DNA of 64,000 nucleotides. It comes from Ligustrum vulgare. Taxonomy: Eukaryota; Streptophyta; Magnoliopsida; Lamiales; Oleaceae. Below are positions 1-10,433 of the stretch, in pieces. The stretch's first letter is position 1. Each line of letters begins with the position of its first letter. The notes under the pieces were generated by a model, which was given only the letters and a program-made list of their open reading frames with translations, had not been told where the DNA came from and did not search any database. Made by a program: the position numbers and the translations under genes. The stretch is taken from contig OY743172.1 of the NCBI GenBank assembly GCA_963555705.1, positions 23,869,446 through 23,933,445 of the forward strand. Reading direction: 5' to 3'.

Positions 1-486
1 CCAAAAATAGAAAGATCAATCCCATAATGCTTGATAAAAGGATAAAATCTTCAACAATTATTTACAATTTTGGTCTTATTAGGCTATCTGTACACCTATC
101 TGTATAACTATATTAACGAATAACATGATCCTAACATAAATAAAGATTGCGGGATGCCAATGTTTTGGGAATCGAGAAGAATAAGGTGAAGTGTACGTCT
201 TCAAATCAAATATAGTACAAGATTAAAATTACAATGCAATAGCCCTCAAGATTTAAATGACGAAACATGTAATTGTCGTCAAATATAATTTTTACTTATT
301 TTCTTTTTGACACTCAGTGGAAAGGTTGAGGAATAAATAATGTCATAATGACCGTTCGAAATTAAACATTGATTCACTCTTCTTTAATTTACAGAATATT
401 TTTGATATTCAAGAAATAATTGAGCAACCAACAATTGGTATCAAAGAGTTAGGTGGTTCGATGATTTTATTGGAGCAAAAGAAAAT

Positions 487-1284
487 ATGTCTGTCAAGTA
501 CGACGTGGAGAAATTTGATGAAATAATTAATTTTGGCTTGGGGCAAGTACAAGTCAATGATATTTGAATTCAGGCGGGTCTGCACAAAGCTTTGAAAGGA
601 AAACCAACCGAGAGTTCTGACAAAGGGAAAGAAAAAGAAACTGAATCCAACAAGAGTAATGGAGATTGGGAAGATTTGGATTTGAGAACTGTTAGTACAA
701 TACGACTTTGTTTGACCAAGAATATTGTTGCAAATATTCATGGAATATCTGATGCTAAGGAACTTTGAGAAAAATTGAAAGAGTTATATCAGACGAAGAA
801 CTTTGCAAATCGCTTTTATCTGAAGGAACAGTTTCATTCATTGAGAATGAGCACAGGTACAAAAATCTCCGATCATCTTAGTGTTCTTAATGGGATTGTT
901 TCTGAACTAGAATCTATTGGAGTCAAAGTTGAAGATGAGGATAAAGCGTTGAGACTCATCTGATCTCTTTCATCCACGTTTGAGCACATCAAGCCGATTT
1001 TGATGTTCGGAAAGGAAATGGTGGACTTTGCAGAAGTTACATATAAGTTGATCTCTGAAGAACGGAGATTAGGTGGAGGCGATAATTTATCTGGAAATAA
1101 TTTGCTTATTACTGAAAAGTAGAAGATGGGTAACTCCATGAAGAAGAAGAAGGTTGTATGTTGGAATTGTGGACAATCCGGTCACGTAAGAAAAAACTGT
1201 CCAAAAGGTGGAGCAGACTCAGCTAACTGCTCGAAGGTGGACAATGTGACTCTCCAGGTGGAGAGCGGTGATGATGTACTCTGA
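487..1284 (+). pseudogene. Copia Gag (UBN2/zinc-knuckle) pseudogene
   Basis: This reading frame encodes a Copia-type Gag, the capsid/nucleocapsid protein that packages retrotransposon RNA. It starts at the ATG of MSVKYDVEKFD and stays in one frame to a TGA at 1282-1284. The central part (TKNFANRFYLKEQFHSLRM) is typical of the UBN2 gag domain. A CCHC zinc knuckle, CWNCGQSGHVRKNC, lies at about 1159-1200. Four in-frame stops interrupt it (near 565, 766, 961 and 1120) but no frameshift is seen. At least the stop at 766 sits where relatives have Trp (ELWEKL), consistent with TGG to TGA decay. No function is expected. Confidence 0.82.
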
Positions 1285-1645
1285 ATAAGATGTGACATCC
1301 TCATGACATGATGTCAGTTGTCATGATAGAGGATGTGTTCGTACTGGCTGGTGCATGTGTTTGCACACAGCATTTGTTTGACTTAGATGCAAGGTGTGTG
1401 GTTAAATTAATGTCGATGGCTGATGGGCTCCTATTGAAAATCAAACAATAAGAGTTGCACCATAATTTTTCAGCAATTTTGTTTCGACATGGGCAGATGA
1501 AAAGCTCGGGATTCGTTGATAATTCTGAGTGATTATACTCATATGGTGGAGTATGAGATCGTCAAAGTGAAAAAGGTTTGCTTGTTTACCCAATGATTAA
1601 TATTTGAATATTTTGGCTCGGATGAATCTGTGTCAAAGTGGAGAT

Positions 1646-2190
1646 TGTTGGGTTATTTGACCCAAATTAAGAATGAGAATATCTTGAACAATTGATTTCC
1701 CTATTAAAGTGGTTAACTTGGAAACCAAGTTAAATGTGAAAATGAAAGAAAATAAAAGACTTTATTTTGTTATTCTACTTCAATAAGGAAACTTACTTGG
1801 ATATGAATATTACATATACTAGGGATTGTTTTTACCTATAAATATATGTGTTAGGGAGTCATAATATTGTGAATCTATTATGAGACTAATTAGAGAGAAT
1901 TGGAGAATTTTATCTTTATAGTTTCTTGTGAATTCTTTGTGGGATAATTCAAATGGTAGAAATTCGAGTTAGATAGAAGTTCATTATTAGTATTTTCTCT
2001 GTAATCTATGAGATTGGGTTGGTTAGTAAAATTCTATATAATTGTAATAATTTATTATATAGTGAAAGGTTTTGACGATTCGAAAATTTTGAATCGTTGT
2101 TATTCATTTTCTTGTTGCTCAATTATTTTTTGAACATCAAAAGAATCTTGTGAATTAAAGAAAAAGAAATCAACGTTTAATTTCCAACCA
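1646..2190 (+). repeat. 3' LTR of the Copia derivative
   Basis: The 545-bp LTR begins TGTTGGG directly after the polypurine tract AAAGTGGAGA (1635-1644) and ends in TTTCCAACCA, so the ends are near-inverted (TGTTGG...CCAACC). A TATA-like CCTATAAATATA lies near 1836. No matching full 5' LTR exists in the window. Confidence 0.75.
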
Positions 2191-2570
2191 TGACAAGACT
2201 CTCTAAACCAAGTAGTAGATTACAGAGATCAAAGTCCTCGATCTTATCACCCTTCACAAGAGAGCATATGTTACGGCTACTTGTCTCCAAATTAAATTTG
2301 GAAGCACATGTTATACGATTTGATGCATCAAAATTTTATTTTAATTAATTACCCAGAATACGCCAAAAAAAAAAAAAAAATGAAAAATAGTATCACTTTC
2401 CATATTTCCTTAATTATGTCTGTTACAATTAAATTAACGGTGGACAAAATAAAGGGATACGACTTGGGAGTAATTAATCCACACCCTTGTAGATGCAAGA
2501 CCAAAGGCACTATGGCTAGAATCAATGTAATTGGACCTCTTTAAAATTTTCTTTTTTTCTAAAAATATTC
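2191..2570. other. AT-rich spacer, nothing recognised
   Basis: No gene, terminal repeat or domain is visible. A short open frame from 2308 has no recognisable features and includes a poly-A run; I regard it as chance. Confidence 0.6.
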
Positions 2571-2874
2571 AGCGTGTGTTTAGTATTATTTAAAAAGAAT
2601 TTTTTTGAAATGAATAGTGATTTTTAAGAGAATAAATGGTTAAGATTTAGTTGAAAAGTAAAAAATTATGAATTTGACTTTTGATTGATGGCTGAGATTC
2701 AGTACTGTGGAAAAAAAAAATTTAAAAAGAACCAAATAAGGGCTCAATCTCAACCATCCATTAAAAATTAAACCCACAATATTTAATTTTTCAACCAAAT
2801 CTTAATCATCAATTCTCCTAAAAATCACTATTTATTTAAAAAAAAATTATTTTAAACAATATCAAACGCACACT
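2571..2874. mobile_element. Foldback-type MITE with long terminal inverted repeats
   Basis: The left half (AGCGTGTGTTTAGTATTATT...) is matched, inverted, by the right half (...AATATCAAACGCACACT). Similarity continues inward for about 140 bp per arm, including AATAGTGATTTTTA and its complement, so transcribed RNA would form one long hairpin. There is no coding capacity. A target duplication is not obvious. Confidence 0.75.
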
Positions 2875-2965
2875 TTATTACAGAACTATTTAATCACAAT
2901 TCAAAAAATACGAATATAAATTGATCCAACAGATGGGAGGATTATCATTCAGAACATATTACAGC

Positions 2966-3588
2966 TAGGGCTGCAAGTTAGATTGAAAAATCCGATTCCG
3001 ATTGGTCAGAATTCCAAAATTTTCCGAAAAAATTGGATTTGAATTGGAACGAGTTTCAAAATTCCAAAAATGTTGAAATTCTGGTCCAAAAATTTCCGAA
3101 GGATTCCGAACATATTCCGATTCGAAAATTCTACTTTTTTCAAACAAATTCCGAAAATCTTGTATTTACATTACAATTAATAATATTAAAATATTATTAA
3201 CATGAGATTTATTACATAACTGACGGGTAGCCCTTTTACTTAGTAAAAAAAATATAGGGAATAACTCTTCAATTATAGCATATTTAAATTAGATAAATTG
3301 ATGATGAAAAAATATTTTATGCATCAGATATCATAAAAATTTCAAATTAAATCAAAAGTTCAAAATATGTTGCTTTACTTAATTTTTTTTTTATTTACGT
3401 AAAATTATTATATATCTCGAAAACATTAAATATTGGAAATTTCCGAAATTTTCGAATTTCGATTTGGAATAAAGTTTGTGTATTCCAAAAATTTTGGAAC
3501 GCATTTGGAACAATATTTTAATTCCGAAATCTTTTGGAATGAAAATTAAAACTTGTTTTCAATCCGTTCTTTCCGAAAAACACTCATA
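2966..3588. mobile_element. hAT-type non-autonomous element with 8-bp TSD
   Basis: The 623-bp element is flanked by the exact 8-bp duplication ATTACAGC (2958-2965 and 3589-3596), the length made by hAT transposases. Its ends are TAGGGCTG and, complemented, TATGAGTG, an imperfect terminal inverted repeat of hAT type. Both subterminal zones are packed with variants of TTCCGAA and ATTCC in both orientations, possibly transposase binding sites. It does not code for protein. Confidence 0.8.
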
Positions 3589-3805
3589 ATTACAGCATCT
3601 TAAAAATGCCTTATTACCCAATGATATGAGTAGAGCAAGCTCTCACTAGCGAAATTCCTTTCGCGCTAAATTAAGCAAACCTTATTCCACAATAAACATA
3701 CAACTATCCGTAGGGAAAAAAAAAAAAAATAAACTTAACTGAAGTAAATAAATGCTAATAAGCAAAAACAGTTGCCGGGTTGTTTTGCTCATACCTCTAG
3801 ATCTA

Positions 3806-3994
3806 GAGCATGTTTTGTAATGTGAAAAGTTTTGAATTTTATAATTTTTTATTTTTATTTTTTGGTGGATGTGTGGTTTAAAAAAGTTTGAAAAGTCAAA
3901 AATGGTAGGCTTGACTAATAATGAATGATTGAATGGCTGAGATTGAGTTTGAAAAATTGTGGTAAACTTTTCACCATTGGCAAACGGGCTCCTA
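3806..3994. mobile_element. Small MITE
   Basis: The left end AGAGCATGTTTTGTAATG and the complement of the right end, AGGAGCCCGTTTGCCAATG, are alike over about 30 bp, both continuing into GTGAAAAGTTT. The element is about 190 bp and AT-rich, with no coding potential. The internal phrase GGCTGAGATTGAG is also present in the MITE at 2571-2874, so the two may be distantly related. Ends are approximate. Confidence 0.55.
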
Positions 3995-4395
3995 GCTCAC
4001 TGACCTTTCAATCTGCAGTACTCTCTTTCTTGAAACTCAATTTCTATTTTTTGGAGCAGATGTGTTTAAACAAGAAGCTTTGTGCCTGGGACCAGCTTAA
4101 TAATGTCCAGATCTTCTGAGAAGCAAGTTTTATCTTCCGATCGCCTTCTACACCGCATTGAACTCTATCTGCCCATTTCATATATAATAAGATTTAGTCC
4201 TTAAAATCTCAATAATAAGAAACTAAATCCTTAAATTCCTCATTTATTATCTCTACTCCTCAATTATATGAAATTACAAAATAAACTTCATAAAATTCAT
4301 TTGTTCAATTTAAATTCTTATTTGACTTTAAATTGACTAGTAAAAGTTTAACTTGAAGAAATAACAAGTGGGTTATTACAAAGATGCTTTTGATG
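3995..4395. other. Spacer, nothing recognised
   Basis: AT-rich unique-looking sequence between two transposons. I see no gene, RNA or repeat. Confidence 0.5.
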
Positions 4396-5124
4396 ATCCC
4401 ACGCAGTGGCGGAGCCACCTATAGGCGAGGTAGCGCGGCCGCGCTACCTTGCCTCCGGTGGTCCGCCATGGCGCTGCGCAGGTTGAGGTGGCGTCACGTC
4501 GCTGGTAAGCAGATTTTTTTTTTTGGCTCAAATTAGTACCCAAGCCCAAGTCCAAACCAAAAATACAACATACAAATCAATCTCCGTTTGATCCAACAAG
4601 AAAAATCTTAACAAAAATCAAAATCCCTAACCTTTTGGTTTGGTCCGACCCCGCCACTGCCGATTCTCTGTGTCAAAAATCAAAATCCTTTGTGCAAAAT
4701 CGTTGCTCGCGACACTGGCCACAGCCCACAGTGCCACTGGTTTCCGTCGGCGCTAGTCGGTCTGAGTCGTCTGACTCCTCCACTCTCCAGCCGTCCAGAC
4801 TCCAGCGGCAGCGTGCTTCTTGTTTTCTTTACTGTGCTGCTCGCCAGTCGCCTGCTCTGAGTGCTCTCCACTGCCGAAGGTAATTGTTGATTTGTTGTTT
4901 ACTAATTATTTGTACTTTTTGACTTTTTGTAGTTGTTTAGTAACTTTAGTTAATAAAGTATAAGTATTATTGTATTAAGTGTACTGTGTCTGTGTATATG
5001 ATTATTTTATTTGTTTTGGTAATTTGGTTGTGTAATTTTCAGATTTTATAATGTTATTATGTTAATGTCTAAGTTTTAAATATTTTAATAAATATTATTG
5101 ATGTTTGATTTATTATTTTTTTTG

Positions 5125-5480
5125 GTTAGGTTAGATGTCATTCCTCAATTTTTTTTTATCAATTTGTGATTTATCACTAAGACTAAACCTTAATTCGTTA
5201 TAATTGATTTGAGAATTATACATAAATGTTACATTTAATATTTTGTAAAGTGGTTTAGATTTGTAAAATGTGACTATTGTGATGAAAATATGATTTGATT
5301 TTTTGGTTAGGTTAAATGTCATTCCCCAATTTTTTTTTATCAATTTGTGATTTCTCACTAAGGCTAAACCTTAATTCGTTATAATTGATTTGAGAATTAT
5401 ACATAAATGTTATATTTAAGTTTTTGTAAAGTGATTTAGATTTGTAAAACGTGACTATTGTGATGAAAATATGATTTGAT
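5125..5480. repeat. Tandem duplication (about 177 bp x 2) inside the hAT element
   Basis: Two consecutive copies begin with GGTTAGGTTAGATGTCATTC and GGTTAGGTTAAATGTCATTC and run to GATGAAAATATGATTTGATT, about 95% alike. They lie in the presumed intron of the element. Confidence 0.8.
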
Positions 5481-5566
5481 TTGTGAATTATTATTATTGA
5501 TTTATAGGTTGTGAATTGAGATTTGGTGAATATTTGATTTGATTTGTGATCATTGATTTACAGATT

Positions 5567-5734
5567 ATGGAACATTTTTTCCAACTTAAACGAAAATCTG
5601 AACTTAGTGGTTCTAGTTCTAGTAGTCCTGCAACTGCTTCTAGTAGAGCAAATGAGTTAGTAGATGTTGATAACACAAAGAAATTTCGCACTGAATTCAA
5701 TATGGATGCAGTTGTCCGAGCCAACAAATACTAA
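5567..5734 (+). pseudogene. N-terminal stub of hAT (ZMYM1/DUF4371-type) transposase
   Basis: A 55-codon frame starting MEHFFQLKRKSE, with a Ser-rich stretch (SGSSSSSPATASS) after it, resembles the N-terminus of plant hAT transposases annotated as zinc-finger MYM-type protein 1-like. It stops at 5732-5734 after NMDAVVRANKY. The TTF-type zinc finger, DUF4371 domain and hAT dimerisation domain that should follow are missing. It lies after an intron-like 3' splice site inside the hAT element. Identification rests on a short N-terminal resemblance. Confidence 0.5.
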
Positions 5735-5969
5735 CTGATGTCATTATCATGTATTTTGCATCTATTTTGGTTTGTATTGGATTATATGTTCATATATTTA
5801 ATTACAACTTTTTCTTCTTATTTCTATTTATTCATTTTTAAATATTATTACATTAAATAATATTTACAATCTCGCTACTGCCATCGTTCACGTTAGTCGG
5901 TCAACGGTCAACGGCCGACGGTCAACGCTCTACCTGGACTTCTCGGCTGGCTCCGCCACTGATGACACG

Positions 5970-6523
5970 GACATTACAGATTGACATGCCTAAAAGGTCT
6001 TATACATGATGACACGGACATCTTAGAAGTTTTCAAGCTGGCCACATTACAGATGTAATCATCTGTATATGATTACAGATGTAATCATGTACATTCAAAT
6101 AAAAAAAAAAAAAAAAAAAATACAAGTTTTCAAGCTGGCCATGTAACGCTCGAAAATTCTCAAACTTTTTCTTTTCAAAATTATAATGCTCTGATACCAC
6201 TCTTGTCAAGCCTCAAATATTTTCAAGCATTTTTCTTTTCAAAATAATAATGCTCTGATACCAAATTTGTCACGTCCCAAATTTTTCAAGACTTCTTCAT
6301 TTAAAATAAAACTCATTTATTTAAAAAGAAACGATATTAATTTTTTTAAAAATATTAAATAATGAGTTAAACAAGAGTGTGGCAGTTCAAATAAAAAGTT
6401 CTTATTCGGTGGGAAGTCCACAACTCGCAGGTCGTCACCTAGCGTAGCACTTTCTGTCAAGCTTTCTGAAGATCAACGTCAATCCTTTTTATATCAACAG
6501 TTACTTGAAAGGTTAGATGACAT
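5970..6523 (-). mobile_element. Fragment with three tandem LTR-end/primer-site units (Gypsy-like)
   Basis: The text GCTCTGATACCA occurs at about 6188 and 6250. On the minus strand it reads TGGTATCAGAGC, the initiator-Met primer-binding site. Each is preceded, in minus sense, by an LTR-like end (GGGACGTGACA, GAGGCTTGACA), and a third such end (GAGCGTTACA) lies at 6142-6151. A roughly 63-bp unit containing leader, primer site and LTR end is therefore repeated. The remainder to 6523 looks like a decayed LTR. A palindrome-rich stretch with ACAGATGTAATCAT and a poly-A run lies at 6045-6125. Confidence 0.5.
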
Positions 6524-6531
6524 GGGGTGAG

Positions 6532-7781
6532 CAGGCCCGGACCTTCCTAGAGGCCCAAGAGGCCGCCGCTTCAGGGCCCACAGGCCTTTTTTTTTTTTTT
6601 TTTTAAGTAGCCCAGTCAGTATTTTTTTTTTAAGCAGCCCAGTCTACTAACTTAACCAACCAATCCATTATAAAAAATTTGAATCCAAATCCAATAATCA
6701 ATCCAATCCCTCTCAATCTCAACACACGACCACCGACCACGACACAGCTGAGCCCACTGCACTGCCCACCCACTCTTGCGACGACTGGTGACGTGATGAG
6801 GCGGTGAGGGCCAACTCCAAGTCCAGCCACCGGCGGTCCAGCGAGCGGCGAATCGGAAGTTCCGAACTTCCACCACCAGTGTCCGTCCGAGAAGTCTAGC
6901 TCCGCTGCTCCAGCCTCTCCGTGACTCCGTCGAAACTCCAGCAGTGCTGCAGGTAGTTCCTCTTGACTTGAGTCCTCTGTCCTTCTCTCCACGCTCACGC
7001 CTGCGCCAGCGGCCAGCTCTTGCACGGCTGCACTGCCTCCGGCTCAAACCTCCAGCTTGGTGGTCCACTGGTAAGTTATAAATTTTGATTTATTGGTTTT
7101 GTAAATTGTAATTTTTTATAGTTCATAATTTCTAACTTCTAATTTGAATTTGTGTTTCTCAATTTCTAGCTTCTAACTAAGCCCTAATATTCCCCTTTCG
7201 TGAATTATGAATTGAAATTTGGTAAATATTTGATTTGATGTGTGAATTGTGATTATTAAGTTATAAGTTGTGAATTGAGATTTGGTTAATATTTGGTTTG
7301 TTTGTGAATTGTGATTATTGATTTTTATGTTATAAATTGGGATTTGTTTGTATATTGGTGATCATGGTTTGAATTTAATTATTTTGAGGAGTTTGGGATA
7401 AATCTTGGACTATTGTAGAAGGTTGGATGTTGAATGAGTTGTGTTTGATGATTTAAAATATTTTGAGATTCCTCTACAGGTTGGTTAAGTCCAATTTATA
7501 GAGGAGACTCTGCCAAAATTTTTGTAGAATCTTGTAATAGATAAGTGAAATATTTATATTTGAAATGTTTTAATTCCGCGTTTTATGTGAAAGGAAGTTA
7601 ACATACCTGGGTTTAAGATTTTAAACTTGGAGTGTTATATTTTATTTAATCTTTATTTTCAGTTTTTTCCTTAAAAAATTTTTTTCGTGGGCGCAGGCCC
7701 CGAACCCCCGTATAGCCCAGGGCCTATATCTCGAAAAACAACCGTTTGTTTCAGGCCTACAAAATCACAGGTACGGCTCTG
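6532..7781. mobile_element. hAT element with exact 8-bp TSD
   Basis: The exact target duplication GGGGTGAG flanks it (6524-6531 and 7782-7789). Termini CAGGCCCGGACC and, complemented, CAGAGCCGTACC form imperfect inverted repeats. A GC-rich leader at about 6700-7072 ends with a strong donor-like CACTG/GTAAGTTA, followed by AT-rich intron-like sequence, the same plan as the element at 4404-5961. No transposase coding remains. Long open frames on the minus strand of the GC-rich part show no domain features and look like composition artefacts. Confidence 0.8.
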
Positions 7782-7789
7782 GGGGTGAG

Positions 7790-8042
7790 CATACACTTGC
7801 TCACTGAATAGAATATGGTGCACATGTGTTATTGTACATTGGGAAATAAAAGTCAACCTCACATACTCAAGACCATTTCAATGTATTTATGCATGTATCT
7901 TTTGAAAATTCCCAGTCAAAGTAACACAGCTCAATATATGGTTAGAATATTCGTATATCCAAAATAGTTGACAAATCAAGATCGTGATGTGTTGTAGGCA
8001 CCGTATCACCGACTGCTCAAGCAACATATCCGTATCCTAACA
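7790..8042. other. Spacer, nothing recognised
   Basis: Unique-looking sequence between the hAT element and the OEP61-like fragment. No feature supported. Confidence 0.5.
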
Positions 8043-8820
8043 ACCAATATTAAGAGAGCATGCCAACAGGAGACTCCTGCCTTTCGAGACAGGAACATCT
8101 TTCAGGTTTTCTTAGCCTAATGAGAATTGCAGAAGACAAAACTTCAGTGCCAAGGAAAGTAAAAAATACAACACAAATAGAAAACAAAAAAAAAAAAAAT
8201 GCGAACTTACATGTGAATATTTCTGCAGGGCCTCCTTGTACCTGCCCTGACTGTGAAGTTCATTCCCCTACAATAAATGGTTCGATAAGTACTTCCTTAG
8301 TACCGAAAATATGTACTGCCATGTTTGTAACAAAATGCGGGGATTTATATATGCAGAAGAAAGTACTTCCATGCTAATTATTCTACCTTGCTTCCAACCA
8401 AAACACACAGATTTCAAATTCAACAAAGCATTCCAAGGAACAATTAGCAGAGTCCACTTTAATTGCCTAAACATGTGCATCCATGTATTAAACCTCAGTG
8501 GAATTTTCTGATTATTGTTATCTTTAACATAAATTTATAGGAAAGAAAGGTGAAATGGAAAGTGTAGAGAAGAAACTTTGATATTTATTGGTTTTTTATT
8601 TTCATTGATAAGTTACCTGTTTAACATCTCGGCTGCATTTAGCTCATAAGAAACCTGAGCATCCATTCGTGCAGGCATGGAAGCTATATCATCAGGTGAT
8701 GCTTTAGCCATCTTCTCACTAATCTCTGCTATCTCATCTGGACGGCTATGCTTAAACTGTTGTGCAGCTTGCTTCAAATCTTCAGGCCTCAAGCTTTTCA
8801 TGCTTTCATGCAGCGATTTA
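8043..8820 (-). pseudogene. OEP61: OEP61-like TPR protein gene fragment (three exon remnants)
   Basis: Read on the minus strand, three exon-like pieces resemble OEP61, a tetratricopeptide outer-envelope receptor for chaperone-bound precursors at the chloroplast and ER. Piece 1 (about 8820-8613) encodes ESMKSLRPEDLKQAAQQFKH and, further on, ELNAAEML, ending at a GTAACT donor. Piece 2 (about 8271-8226), after acceptor TTGTAG, encodes GNELHSQGRYKEALQKY, the opening of the first TPR. Piece 3 (about 8133-8043) encodes NLKDVPVSKGRSLLLACSL. The start, the rest of the TPR block and the C-terminal membrane anchor are absent, and similarity stops abruptly near 8043. I judge it a truncated pseudogene or captured fragment. 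The family call comes from remembered OEP61 sequence features. Confidence 0.7.
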
Positions 8821-9465
8821 ATATTTTTGTTATATTTTGGAATTATAATACAGTGCATATCAACGTAAACCAAACTGCTTAATACTTTAGACTATTTTGA
8901 TAAATTGGTTATTTTATTAATGGAAAAAGGGTAATTAATGCCAGATAAGATAACAAGGCAACACGCAGACAAGAAATCCTAAAAATCCGAACTTCTAAAT
9001 TTCTGGGCTAAACCAATTGCAGCAAATCCACCGTCAATCTATAAGTTGTGTATGGAGCAAAGAAATCCAATCCATTCCAAAATTAACAAAAGAACCCGCA
9101 AGGAAATTAGCAAGAGAAAATAAATAATTAAGTGACACTCAAGTCCTCTTTGTTCGAAACTGATCGGTATATTTTTTGGTCGTTCCATTATCAAAATATT
9201 ACTATTTACATTTATATTTGAGGCCTAAGGTTATACTTTGGGCCGATCTCTTCTATGACCTGAGGTCACACTTTGGACCGATCTCATTTACAAAGATCAG
9301 CATAAATCCGGAGCTATGTAAAAAGCACGATTTTAATAAATGATTGATAACAAGATCGTGAACATGGCCAACCTATTCTTTCTGAGCAAGCCCGACCTTG
9401 TTGACCGACCTGTCTCTTGATAATCATTGGATAAACCCGGCATATGAGTCCATTTATTCATAAAT
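8821..9465. other. Non-coding stretch with GACCGATCT-like sub-repeats
   Basis: No gene is seen. From about 9120 there are diverged repeats of GGCCGATCTC, GACCGATCTC and GACCGACCTG, resembling the minisatellites at 38.9-39.6 kb. This may be the untranslated region of an old Tat/Ogre-like retrotransposon. Confidence 0.4.
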
Positions 9466-9939
9466 TGTCATGATCTTGTAATGGGATGGCCCTAACCCTA
9501 AAACACGTTAATAAGCTATGTTTTGGACCTTACATCCTAGAAAATCAAGATAATGATGTAATTAAACTCGCTTTACCTAAAAAAAGAATCCAATTCACTT
9601 AAAGAGCATTCCTATGAAGTAATTTCTTTTAATTAAGAATTATTTTCCTACTAGAATAGGGAGACTTATTCTAATTCTTATAAATATGTCTCTTTCGTTC
9701 ATAATTACACACAAAATATTCTTATTAATTAATAAGCTCTTGAATATTCTTTATCTATTTTCTTCTCCTCCTTCAGAATACTAATTCTTACACCAGAGAG
9801 GCGCCGAGGGCATCCCTCATTGCCTTTTTTGTAATTTTCTTGGAGGCTTGGATCATTATCTCCAACAAAATATTAGCATTGGGTCTTGCCACGTCAATGT
9901 CAGAAAAATTACCGAAAAAATTGGCGCCGTCTGTGGGGA
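9466..9939 (+). mobile_element. LTR fragment plus primer-binding site (Tat-like Gypsy)
   Basis: An LTR-like block starts TGTCATGATCTTG, has a TATA-like CTTATAAATATG near 9678 and ends TCTCCAACA at 9867. About 50 bp later comes TGGCGCCGTCTGTGGGGA (9922-9939), a tRNA-complementary primer site typical of Tat-type Gypsy elements. No gag follows. Downstream sequence holds host-gene-like fragments instead, so this is either a truncated element or one that carried captured sequence. Confidence 0.5.
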
Positions 9940-10041
9940 AATCGATAGAAAAATCATGTTATTCAAAAATCCAACTCAAAATAAATAAAAAATCAGAAAA
10001 GGGAGGCACACCATCACCCGACGGACTCCCAACCTTTTACA

Positions 10042-10263
10042 TCACACCTCTATTTCTCTCACTAAAACTCTAAAAATTCCTTTCATTCTCTCTCTAATAT
10101 TACTCAATTCTCCTGTTTCATAGTCTTCTCTCCATCGGAAACGCGAAATTTGAAATCCGTGGCGTCTTATCAGAAGGCTATCAGGAGGATACTCATTCAG
10201 AAGCTCATAAAAATGGAACAGATGATTACTCAATTCTTCGCAAAAAGCCTTCACATAATACAT
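10042..10263 (-). pseudogene. Unrecognised protein-coding fragment
   Basis: A 73-codon minus-strand frame starting MYYVKAFCEELSNHLF has the look of a real protein piece (balanced composition, amphipathic helices, FYELLNEYPPDSLLIRRHGF). I do not recognise the family. It sits between a retrotransposon leader and another gene fragment, so it may be part of the same cluster of host-gene remnants. It could also be chance. Confidence 0.3.
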
Positions 10264-10433
10264 GAATCAAATCGCGCTTAAATTTGAAGTTGACACTTCT
10301 TGCAGTAGGCTTTTTCTAGAGGTCTTGTATTATTTCTCAGTTTTGGTGCATCAACCGGAGTTTCTCCTAGACTAAAACTTCTTGACCAAAATTAAAGAAT
10401 CTCGAAAGTATTGGTAAGACGGTTCTATTTAAA

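Larger units (their letters stand above)
353..2190 (+). mobile_element. Copia-type LTR retrotransposon derivative, pol deleted
   Basis: A decayed Copia element holds a PBS-like segment (TTGGTATCAAAGAG, about 433-446, resembling the initiator-Met primer site), a gag reading frame, a short non-coding remainder and one LTR (1646-2190). No protease, integrase or RT sequence is visible between gag and LTR, so pol has been lost. The region where the 5' LTR should end (353-429) is instead an inverted copy of the LTR tail. The element is non-autonomous and immobile as it stands. Confidence 0.8.
4404..5961 (+). mobile_element. hAT element with truncated ZMYM1-like transposase
   Basis: Terminal inverted repeats are CAGTGGCGGAGCCA at the left and its complement TGGCTCCGCCACTG at the right. 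Flanks ATCCCACG (4396-4403) and ATGACACG (5962-5969) match at 6 of 8 positions, a degraded hAT target duplication. Inside, a GC-rich leader (about 4630-4880) ends in a splice-donor-like GAAG/GTAATT. An AT-rich intron-like stretch with a 177-bp tandem duplication follows, then an acceptor-like TTTACAG and the start of a transposase. The C-terminal catalytic part has been lost, so this is a deletion derivative. Confidence 0.82.

Noticed and set aside
2308..2544. 78-codon frame
   Set aside because: Runs through a poly-A tract (KKKKK) in AT-rich spacer with no homology that I recognise.
6630..7068. Two overlapping minus-strand frames of 131 and 138 codons
   Set aside because: They lie in the GC-rich leader of a hAT element, overlap each other in different frames, and have no domain or start context.
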